Below are positions 51,601 to 59,845 of a stretch of DNA of 64,000 nucleotides, one piece after another (position 1 is the stretch's first letter; each line of letters begins with the position of its first letter). Under the pieces are notes generated by a model. It saw only the letters and a program-made list of their open reading frames with translations. It was not told the DNA's origin and made no database searches. The DNA is taken from NCBI GenBank assembly GCA_965178125.1, contig OZ237744.1, positions 620,001-684,000 of the forward strand. Direction: 5' to 3'. Both the position numbers and the translations under genes were made by a program. This DNA is from Bilabrum cf. latius. Lineage: Eukaryota > Bigyra: Bicosoecida > Bigyra > Bicosoecida.

Positions 51601-54195
51601 GATCCCGCTCTGCAGGTCTTCGTTGGCGGCCCAGACCAATCTGCGGCGAGGTGTGCTTGCATAGCCGGGTATGAAGCCAGCACGCCGGGCCGGGCTGCTC
51701 TCATAGCGTTCGAAGAGAACTTTAGTGCAGACGATGATCTGGACGACGCGACTGCCGCACTCTCCATTGATCCGGATAGTGTCTGCCTTCCGTGTGCCGC
51801 CGGGTCGTATCGTAGTGATTTGCTATCCACGACTTGCAAGCGGTGTCCGAACGGGGTGCCCTCGCTGGCTGATGGCACTGGTTGCGACTGCGAGTTAGCT
51901 CGCACCGCTCCGTTCGGCAGCGCATTCGATTCCAGTCAGGAGCGGTGCGTGTGCCCGCCATGGACAGTGCTCTCTGCAGATGGGACGTCGTGCATCAGCT
52001 GCCCAGCCGGCACGTATGCCACGCGGTCATCCGCTGATTCAAGCAGGTCTTGCCTGCAGTGCCCAGCAGGAAGTAACCCCATCTTTGATGCAAAGACTCA
52101 GGAGCCTTCGTGTGACTGCAGCTCGCTTGTGGCAGGGGCTGTGTTTGAGGCATCGGTTGGTGACTGCGGCTGCCCTGCCGGGACGATGCTTAAGGGCGAT
52201 GAATGCGTGTCATGCCTGACTGGGGTGCTCCCTGCCGACTGGGAGCAGTGGGCAGAAACTGAGCAGAGCGGCTAGGCGTGGCTGGCGCGGAAGCAAGCCT
52301 ATGCTGAGCTGGAGGCCGGTGTCAGAAATGGCTCCGTGCAGGAAGAATCCATGGTGTCAGCTCGGATGCGAGCATCGTCGGCTGACACAGGAACTGTGGG
52401 ACCTGTAGGTGATCTATATCAGCCACGCTGGCGCCCTTTGAGCGAGGCTTCGGCTCCATGCGAGGGAATTTGCGCTTGGGATGCAAGTGTAGTTGTGGGG
52501 GACGCGCGAGAAGCTGCGTTTGCGCTGGTATCTCCTGTCGTGGGCTGGAGACCTTTCGTGTACCTGGACTGGATGGGCATCTTGGAGCATAAGCCTGCTG
52601 CTCCAGCCATATCCACGGTGAGAGTCGCGGTGGGCACCACGATCGGCGGTTCCCAGCTCCTTCCTTTCACAGAGGTGCCAACAGCAGCCACGCGGGCAGA
52701 GGTTCGTCTCCCTGACGGAGCGCCCTAGTCTCAGCCCTTGTTTGTTACTATAGCCGTTGTGGACGAGCTTGGCAGCCAGCTCGTGGTGGAGGACCCAAGG
52801 CCGGTCATGTGGGAGACTCTGGCGCCTGCCGGTGGCCGTGCCGTGGAAGCCAGTCCAGACGACTGGGACGAGGCGTGGTTGCTGGACCGCCGGCTAGCCG
52901 ATGCATCGGCCAGGCTTGACTCACTGCTGCTGCAGAACCAGACCGGTTAGTCGAACGTTACCTTCAACTCCAGCGCTGTCGTCGCAGCCATTGATACAGA
53001 TGAAGATGAGGCGAGGTCGGTATAGAGTCTTATTGATGTCATGACTAGTCTGAACGAGACAGACCTTGCCCTGCGAGGCGAGGTCGTGCTAGACCCTCAG
53101 CTCTGGCAGCTGGACCCCACTTTTGTAACCGTGGATCGTCTACGCGACTCGGATTTGACTGTTGATGCGGAGAGCATCACCGTATCGTTTGAGCCGTTCT
53201 CTGGCCCGTGCGGGGAGGCGTGCCTACTCTCGGTTGTAGCATGCCTCGGGACGAGTCGCTACGTGTGTGACGTGGTCCCAGCGCGTGTCGTGGGCCAGGA
53301 GCCCTCGACGATGGTCACCGCGGTGTCGTTCGACGGCGCACCGCTCCGGTCTGGTGTTCGGTATTTTGCGACGGTTGCTGCGCGATCGCACGGCGGATTC
53401 GTGTCGTTAGCGTCCACCGATGGCCTGCTGCTCGACCTTGAAGCACCACAGGCAGGCTGGGTGTCTGACACTATGCCTGCTTCGGTTTCCTTCGGCCTAT
53501 CTGCATTTGGTGACCAGCAGCAACCAGCAACGGCTGACTCTCATGATATTGATTGCGTTGGTGTCAGCCACGCTGCCAATGGAAGCGGGATCTCGGCTTC
53601 GTGGGGGGGCTTTGCAGACACCGCCTCGCCGCTGTTTGAGGGCACGTCCATCGGGCCAGATCTAGTAGCTTCGGCAGGCTTTCCAGCGGTCGCTGCGTCT
53701 GGACTGGAAGGATTTGCTTGGAGCGTGGGCACTGCCCCACTGGCTGATGATGTCATGGCGTGGACGCAGGCTGGCCTATCGACCTCTGGGTCTAGTGCCG
53801 CACCAATCGCAGCAGCGCTGGCCGAGGGGGGATTGAGAGTAGGAGATGCTGTCTATGTGTCGGTAAGAGCTGTCGATCGGGCGGGGCATGTGGCAGAGGC
53901 ATCTAGCGATGGGGTTCGACTCGTGTGCGACCGCGAATCGATCGAGGCTTCGAGCTGGGGATGTTCCGAGTCTGTGGAGCACGAGAGCGAGGGGAATCTT
54001 GGCTGGGACGGGCGAGATTTCATCTGCTTCAATTCAGGACTTCCAGAGCGTAGGTAGCAACTGGCAGCAAACATCACTTCCATTTCTGCTAGGGCGGCCA
54101 CGGATGCGTTGGTGACGGGTGGTGCGCCTGATGCCGCCGCCGCAAGTGAGCAATTGGGTGAAGTACGCAGCGTGCTATCCGGATTAAGTGCATGA
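39700..54195 (+). CDS. Giant secreted protein with Cys-rich modules and fibronectin-III-like repeats
   Basis: A single frame from the ATG at 39700 to TGA at 54193-54195, about 4,831 residues, contains 42 in-frame TAGs and no internal TAA or TGA. The N-terminus MHCLVSKFFSACLIAELCYF is hydrophobic and signal-like; the start is the least certain point, since an upstream exon spliced at the cgcag ending near 39810 is possible. Order: a unique N-terminal domain, a Cys-rich module (40393-41388), about a dozen fibronectin-III-like repeats (42043-50880) with a Pro/Ser linker, an ephrin-receptor-type Cys-rich module (51184-52240), then further repeats to the end. No membrane segment is seen. The repeats match those of the minus-strand giant on the other side of E1, suggesting shared ancestry or joint use in extracellular material. 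No enzyme domain is recognised. Confidence 0.9.
40393..41388 (+). other. Cysteine-rich module with C-D-D repeats
   Basis: Contains the recognisable pattern GVSCDDDDKCTKNDRCNDG followed by ICRG, and a second copy GGRCDAGDKCVINAQCVAG followed by TC-TAG-GS. In proteins with this motif the residue after the last cysteine is often Gln or another polar residue before Gly, which suits UAG as Gln at 41200. Upstream, CDPGYY-TAG-IGRQCYGC has the form of a small disulphide-bonded repeat. Probably an extracellular disulphide-rich domain; no binding partner can be inferred. Confidence 0.65.
42043..50880 (+). repeat. Fibronectin-III-like repeats of the plus-strand giant
   Basis: The unit is W-x-G-F-x-D, VGxxPGxxDVxPW, an RxxNxAG strand, then DGV-x-(V/I/L)-D-x-(T/S)-P-P. 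Terminal motifs are visible as IDRTPPAVLSS (about 42335), LDSTPPRSCD (42920), VDSSPPQSGF (44380), LDATPPDSLS (45550), VDATPPSCG (45940), VDWSSPSKG (47130), VDSSPPTVG (49555) and VDLVPPERP (50065). TAGs often fall just after the DVLxW turn: WQ-TAG-AG at 45385 and GWT-TAG-LV at 49810, where other copies have Arg or Gln (GWTRVPS, AWTQAGL). Confidence 0.75.
43397..43572 (+). other. Pro/Ser/Thr-rich linker
   Basis: A low-complexity stretch (SAPPSMAPSPTSSVSPSATP, then SSPSPSSSASPSVSASPTP) interrupts a repeat and is split by a short Cys-containing piece. It has the composition of an O-glycosylated spacer as in mucins or algal wall proteins. Confidence 0.7.
51184..52240 (+). other. Ephrin-receptor-type (GCC2/GCC3-like) cysteine-rich module
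   Basis: Repeated units of the form C-x-P-C-x-x-G-(Y/S/T)-Y, for example CTPCLPGYYKPSSGMHAC, CLPCAAGSYRSDLLSTTC, CISCPAGTYATRSSADSS and CLQCPAGSNP. This is the spacing of GCC2/GCC3 or TNF-receptor-like small disulphide domains common in large protist and animal surface proteins. It sits between two blocks of fibronectin-like repeats. Confidence 0.7.
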
Positions 54196-54362
54196 TAACA
54201 ATCCAATGATGTAGCTTTTGACTATATATTACTCACGATGCGCGACATCTGTTGGGTGAACCACTGCGGCACCTAGCATTGAATCACGCACACCCACCGG
54301 CATCCATCCACTGTATAACCCTGTGAGTTTCAGCTGGTTGAGCTGCCTGCTACAAAAACGAA
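54196..54362. other. Convergent intergenic region
   Basis: A 167-base gap between two stop codons pointing toward each other, presumably holding both 3' untranslated regions. It contains an AT-rich patch (about 54215-54235). No canonical AATAAA is present. Confidence 0.4.
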
Positions 54363-55709
54363 TCAAGCCACTCCGGCAGACGTGGCGCAGGCCACCAGTG
54401 AGGCGAGCACAAGCGCGCCGGCTCCGACTCGAGCAGAGGCGAGGGCACCGTCGTCGTCTCCGCCGGCAGTGTCATCATTTACCACATCGTCGTCTCCACC
54501 AGCAGTGTCATCATTTACCACGTCGTCATCGTCGCTACCGCTGCAGCAGGTCGCCGCGGAGGTGTAGTCGAAGTTCTCACCGGCCTGGGTCTTGGGTAGG
54601 AACGTCACCGACATTGCCTTGCCGAAGGTGTCGCGCACAGCGGATGGGAGGGGGATTTCCGTGCGGTCTCCACCGCGCTGGTCGGGGGTGAACATGATGC
54701 GACCAGCCGGTACCCCGCTGCTCCCCGACTCTGATGAGGGCAGAGTGATCCAGAAGTACCGCTGGTCCGGGTCGTAGGCGAGCCCGGGACGATCGGCCTC
54801 CTGGATCTGCAGGCCTGTGACCAGTGCATTGAGGCTGGACACGCCGGGAAGCTGGAAGGACTGAACGGCGCCCTCTGCCCCGCCGTTGCGGTACCTGTGC
54901 TCGAAGAAGAATCCCCCCGATCGATCCCCGTTGAGCACGATCCCGTCGGGCCACCAGTCCTGCGACTGGCTGTACGAGAACTCGACAGTTGCGTTCGAGC
55001 CGGCCGTGGCGTTCCCGCTCATGATGCCTTGTACGCGAGTGGTGGTTGTTGTGGTAGAGTTGCCGTTGGTCGAGAAGTAGATCGTTCCGGCGTTGCTTGC
55101 GTCCTGGGGCGACGAAGACGCATTCTTTGGCAGGAACGAGATGCCATTGGGCCCGCCCGTCACCGGAGCGTCACCGAACATCGACACGGTCTGGCCCTGA
55201 CCACTTTGTGAGATGCGGAGCACGCCACCCTGCTGCTGGTCCTCGCCAAGGTTAGAATTACCTTGCGTAACGAACACGTACTGGCCAGCACCATCTGCGG
55301 TGATCCTTCGAAGGTCAGCCCCGGCGGAACTCAGGGTCGCGATTGCAGTGCCGCACTGTGAAGGTTCAGGACTGCCCACATTTACACGGATCACCTTGTT
55401 GCTGCCAACAATGGCGAACAGTGCCTCAGCCGACGTGTCGAATGCCAAATTAAGTACATTTGCACCGCACGTGGCGATTGTAGTGTACGAAAGCCCGTCT
55501 GCAAAGCACAATGCGTAAATAAATTAAGTATACAACATTAATTACAGATATTAAAGGCCGTGGTTTACTCGTAGAGGTCAGAGGTCCGCTACGAACAACG
55601 TACCTGTGGTCGTTGCTATCCTCCCTTGATTACCACCAAACGCCACCATGGCATTCCGGGCACACGCCAGTGCTGACAAGGTCCCGATGACAGCGCACGC
55701 GGTTTTCAT
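54363..55709 (-). CDS. Secreted, probably GPI-anchored beta-propeller-like protein
   Basis: Two exons: 55709-55604 and 55498-54363 (TGA stop), 413 residues; the intron is 105 bases (gtacgt...ttgcag). Exon 1 supplies a signal peptide (MKTACAVIGTLSALACA). The body has propeller-like strands such as LRRITADGAGQYVFVTQGN and GPNGISFLPKN, reminiscent of NHL or seven-bladed propellers, with many N-glycosylation sequons (NAS, NST, NAT). The C-terminus has an acidic tandem repeat, then a hydrophobic tail (ALVLASLVACATSAGVA) with no basic residues after it, the form of a GPI-attachment signal. No in-frame TAG occurs, so it reads the same under the standard code. No family or activity is recognised; a sugar-binding or scaffold role is only a guess. 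Confidence 0.8.
54451..54522 (-). repeat. Two tandem copies of a 36-base unit
   Basis: Two near-identical 36-base units (54451-54486 and 54487-54522) followed by a partial third encode DDVVNDDTAGGD repeats just before the GPI-type tail. They differ at three bases, two of them silent in the repeat reading. Probably a length-variable stalk. Confidence 0.85.
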
Positions 55710-55827
55710 GACAGCAAGATTCTATGGAGTACAAGAGGTACATTCCGCTAGATGTGGTTCTGGGCTGTTTCCGGCTTGCCACATCAACCGCCAAAATTCA
55801 AGTCGTACCTCTTTGTAGCTTAGTTTG
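55710..55827. promoter_or_regulatory. Divergent promoter region between the GPI-type and EGF membrane protein genes
   Basis: Only 118 bases separate the two start codons, which face away from each other, so the two surface-protein genes probably share a promoter region. No TATA box or named element is visible. Confidence 0.45.
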
Positions 55828-57798
55828 ATGGCCTATACTGTTTCAATATGTATGTGGTCTGCACTGATGGCCTCATTCACCCTGAGCGTTGCCAGTGGTG
55901 GCGCCCCTCCCAAATCTTCGAGGCAGGATCCACCCATTGTTCTAGACTTTAAGGCTATGCGCAGGAGAGCATAGAGCGGCACAGAAGAAGTAGTAACGGC
56001 AGTAGATAATCCCGGTCTACATTTTGTATGTTCCATCCCTGAGCTGGGTGTGTCGTGTGGCGTTTGTGCCACATCGTCGCAGCAGCCAGTCTTGCTGTTC
56101 AATCTGTCCAAGACGCAGAGTCACATGCCAATTACACTAATTAAATAGTCTGATGATAGAACAAAGCTATTTGCAGCGGACCTGTGCTCAAACCATGGCT
56201 GGGATGCGGCCAGGACAGTGCAAGACGGTTTGGAAGCTGCCGTGTAGCCGGACGATAGGTAGCATTTGAATCTCTCCTAGTGCACAGAACCCGCGCCGAA
56301 TGCGAAGCCGCCCGGTCTGGTTTATTTTGACGGTGACAGTGGAGGCGGTCTCTTCAACCCCAGGCCAGATTCTGCCGCCGGCGGACTGCCGGCTTCGCTC
56401 GCGGCCCCGAGAGCTGCGTGCTACTGCCATCCCGACAACGGGGGAGAGTGCGCCCCTTTGCTCCCCGTATTAGGATCGTTAGAAGGACAAGGGAGAGTCT
56501 ATCGGCCAGATATGTATTCAAGGGGCAGGGGATCCACCACAGAGGCAGACGATCCTGCGGGCGGCGGCGGCACCCCAGCCGCTGACCAGGTTCCCGAAGG
56601 TTCGCTGACGTGGTCCGGTGTGGATGTGCTGAGTATCGACGTGGGAAGAGGAGATGCAGGGCAGGGTGGAGAGGCGGGGGACGTCCATCAGGAGGAAGTT
56701 GCGGTGTTCAGCTTTGGATCTCCCGCCATGGGCTGGGACGGCGGTGACTGGACACAGGCGGGGGTTCTTGTGCCGGGCTTGGGAGACGGCTCTTCGCGGG
56801 AAAATCAGGGCTGCTTCGGAAGGTCGGGAGTCACCGGCCGCTGCGCCATAGTGATGGTGCTGTCGTGCGATCACGATGCCTTCGAAGAGGTCGAGGACGA
56901 TGCGAGAGACAATCAAGAAGAAGAAGGGACCAGCAAGGTGGTTCGCCTCGACCTAGAGAGGCCTCCCAGAGTATCCGACAGCATTCGAGACAGGAACACG
57001 CGGGATGCCTGCGCTCTCGTCCTGGAGCGAATGGGCTTCAATATCAATTCGGACGTGCAGTCAATCTGCCTGCGCGTGTTTGCAGCTGAGGCGTGCTTGT
57101 ACTAGCCATGTCCCAACGCCTGCAGCGCCCACGGCCAGTGCTTGCCCGACGGCTCTTGTAGCTGCGACTAGGGCTGGGCTTCGGCCGACTGTTCCTCTGA
57201 AGCCACTTGCATGGAGCAAGGCGGCTGCAGCGAGTTTGCAGCCTGCAGGTGGCAGATGGGGGAGACCGGTGAAGGGCAGGATGGCGGTGGCGGAGATGGC
57301 GAGGATGGGCCTGCAGTCAGGCCAACTGCAGTGTGCACATGCAGGGGCGGGTATCGCGGGAACGGCTAGGAATGTTCGTCGGATCCTAGGAGCGGGTTCG
57401 CGGGACCCAGCAATGGGGGTGGGGCCGAGGGTGAGGTGGTGGTGCTGTTCGTGCTGGTTGCGGTGCTGTGTGTTTCTGTAGGCACTGCGTTGATGTGCAT
57501 CTTGCTGCGGCCCTGGATCGCGGCAAGGTGTCCCGCGTGCGGCAAGTTGCTGGCTCGGTGCCTGGGCGACGGGCCAGGCAATGCTAGCACATTGCGGGCT
57601 CGGAGGGAGCTGGCGCAGCTGCGCGGCAGGACCGGAGCTCATGGCGAGATGGAAGGGACGGGCATTGAGCTAGAGAGTGACAGCGATGGTGGCACTGGTG
57701 TCGAAGGGGGGCAAGGGGCTGCGGCCGATGCAGCTGATGTCGACAATATGGTGCTGGCCGATCATCATGATCCTGGTCGAGCAGCGACGGCCGTGTGA
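55828..57798 (+). CDS. Single-pass membrane protein with EGF domains
   Basis: One frame of 656 residues to TGA at 57796-57798, with eight TAGs (55972, 56146, 56245, 56260, 56278, 57103, 57169, 57367). The start at 55828 gives a signal peptide (MAYTVSICMWSALMASFTLS). A unique acidic and Gly-rich ectodomain is followed by two EGF-like domains: CPNACSAHGQCLPDGSCSC-D-TAG-GWASADC, and one ending CRGGYRGNG-TAG-EC. The membrane helix is VVVLFVLVAVLCVSVGTALM (about 57440), then a Cys-rich juxtamembrane piece (CPACGKLLARC) and an acidic tail. In EGF domains the residue before GW and the one after GNG are variable and polar, often Gln, which fits. The first 600 bases are less certain because introns could be hidden in an open frame. 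Function unknown; surface adhesion or signalling is plausible. Confidence 0.77.
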
Positions 57799-58001
57799 TG
57801 GACAGCGCCACAGCATGTGTCACTGACATAGTGGTCGTGTGTATTGCGTGTAGTCAGTCCACGGTAATCAATTTGTTGGTTGCGACATAGCGACGCATGC
57901 GGCCCACCTGGGCATTCCCGATGTTCCAGTAGCAGCAGCAATGTCTCAAGTTCATCACACACGCAAGCCATCCAGATCAAGCTCTACCAAAGAGGGGCCC
58001 T
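57799..58001. other. Convergent intergenic region
   Basis: A 203-base gap between two facing stop codons. It probably holds the two 3' untranslated regions. No RNA gene or recognisable poly(A) motif was found. Confidence 0.4.
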
Positions 58002-59695
58002 TCAGTTCATGAATCCCGACCCGCTCACAGCGATCGCAAGGATGGTTTCCTTGCAGGCAGAGAAGACGCGCTCCACGTTCTTGGTGTCCCTGCGGTGTAC
58101 GAGAGTGTACGAGAGTGTGCGCGAGGTAGGCTAGGTGCTTGCAATGGTAGCAGTAGGCGCTGCCGGCGGGGCGAGCGTACATTGATTGAGCGCGCGTTGC
58201 CGACTGGGACCGTCTCTCACGTGGCGCATGTGACATAGGGGTACACCTTGCGCGCCCCGTCCTCGGCGATGTCAGTGAACTGATGCTCCATGTACTCCTG
58301 GGCCCCCTTGAGCGTTTCCTCCTTTTCTTCCTCGCTCATGTCCTCGCTGAGCATGCCCCCATCGTAGTCAACGAACCTTCCGTCTTCTTCGTCCTCGTCG
58401 TCTCCTTCGGGCAGCTGCTTGATGTCAACCTTGTACAGCTTCTCCTCGAACAGGTCCTTTTTGTTCAGGAACAGGATGAACGACGTTGACTCGAGGAAGA
58501 ACGAAGACGAATACAACTCGGAGAACAGGCGAACCGCCTCATCAACTCTGCGTGACAGAGCATCGAGTAGGGTGCAAGCACGGTAATGGCGTTGGATTGG
58601 CTGCAACTGCTGGTGCTCGGGTATGCATGTCCGAGGCGCAGGCCGACCAGAGGCAGGCCATTCACAGCCATGCACCCAACTAACCTGTTTGTGACTCCAT
58701 CCTCGAACAGGACCTGGTCGTACTCGCTGATTGCTGCCACAAATATGACCGCGGTGACCTGAGTTCAGAAAGAGGGGCCGCAATCGAGGGAAGCAATGCA
58801 AGTGCCCCCCGGATTACAAGACAAAGGTGCAGCTGCAGGCACAAGAGTACTTTGCTCACATTGTCGAAGCAGTTGATCCACTTCTTGCGCTCATTCCTCT
58901 GCGGGCACACAAAAAGAAGCAGGCGGATGAGATTCTTGGACGGGCGTTCTTGCAGCATTGCAATCCAATGGTCGGTGCAGCGCGTGACGCAGCAATGTCT
59001 CACCTGCCCACCGACATCATACATTTCAAATGGGGTGCCTTCGATATTGTACTGCTCATTCACAATCCCGCTAGTACGCACGCGAGACGCCAGAATGTCG
59101 CTGACGGAAGGGATGTACGACGGCTTCGTGACTTCCTCAGCCTTGCTCAGGAAGCGCTTGGTGCAATCATTAAGCTGGAACGACGCCCTCTTTTCGAAGG
59201 TGGCCTGGATGCCCGGGTCCTCCCAAAGTGCTTTGACAGCAGCGCCGTCGTCCTCATCGAGTTCTCGCTCGGGGTCGAAGCCCTTGGCGCGCTCTGCTGC
59301 CTCAGTTGCCTCGATTTCGTGGCCAAGGATTCCGGCCTGGTCAATCAATACTTGCACTGAAGTAACGATGTTGCCGTGTATAATGCCTCGCGACGCCGCC
59401 CGATCGGCTTCGCCAAATCCACTCCCGTACAGAATCCTCATTTGCTTGAAGATAGTCGACTTCCCGCTGCGCGAAATTAAATTGGACGCAGCTATTAAGT
59501 GCGGTTGAAATAGGATACCGCGCGACGCTGTGCAATACCACTAGCCTGGCCCCTGCGAAAGACATTTTCTCACGATTCGCCAGCGCCCAGCAATAGCAGC
59601 TTCACCTTCTACTCCTCTTTCTTGTGCTCCTCATCCAACTACTTTTCGAGCTCATATGCAAGCTGTGCCGCTTCGGAGCTCCCGCACAAACCCAT
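58002..59695 (-). CDS. Heterotrimeric G protein alpha subunit
   Basis: GTP-binding switch coupling membrane receptors to effectors. Six exons (59695-59574, 59466-59004, 58898-58860, 58758-58685, 58547-58221, 58089-58002), TGA stop, 370 residues. Introns are 101-137 bases, all GT-AG. N-terminal MGLC gives a glycine for myristoylation and a cysteine for palmitoylation. The P-loop is GAGESGKST (residues 37-45); switch I carries SRVRTSGIV, switch II DVGGQ (191-195) followed by RNERKKW, then FLNKKDLF and TCATDTKNV. TAGs are residues 19 (ELEK-TAG-LDEE) and 29 (KKEE-TAG-KVKLLLLG). With no gap, residue 19 aligns with the Gln of the animal Gq helix (IERQLRRD) and residue 29 with an Arg. An acidic insert (GDDEDEEDG) precedes the last third, and the C-terminus SGSGFMN differs from animal subtypes, so receptor coupling cannot be assigned. 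Confidence 0.96.
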
Positions 59696-59845
59696 GTTTC
59701 ACGGTGTGTGTTGCGGAGTCCCAGCCGCCGAATCGTGCGACCAAGAAGCACGCCACTGCGATCGCAGCGGAACCAAGATTTTCTGGCGCCACGCACTGGT
59801 TTGGATCGCCCACAAAGACGCATCAGCTCACGGATTGCTGCACAG
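59696..59845. promoter_or_regulatory. Divergent promoter region between G alpha and amidase genes
   Basis: About 150 bases separate the two start codons, which face away from each other, so promoters and leaders overlap or are very short. The amidase frame stays open upstream through part of this region, so its true start could lie further left. No motif can be named. Confidence 0.4.

Noticed and set aside
1-54195. Dozens of separate short genes or decaying pseudogenes
   Set aside because: Fragments keep one frame across tens of kilobases, are separated only by TAG and continue the same domain. Decay would also bring TAA, TGA and frameshifts.
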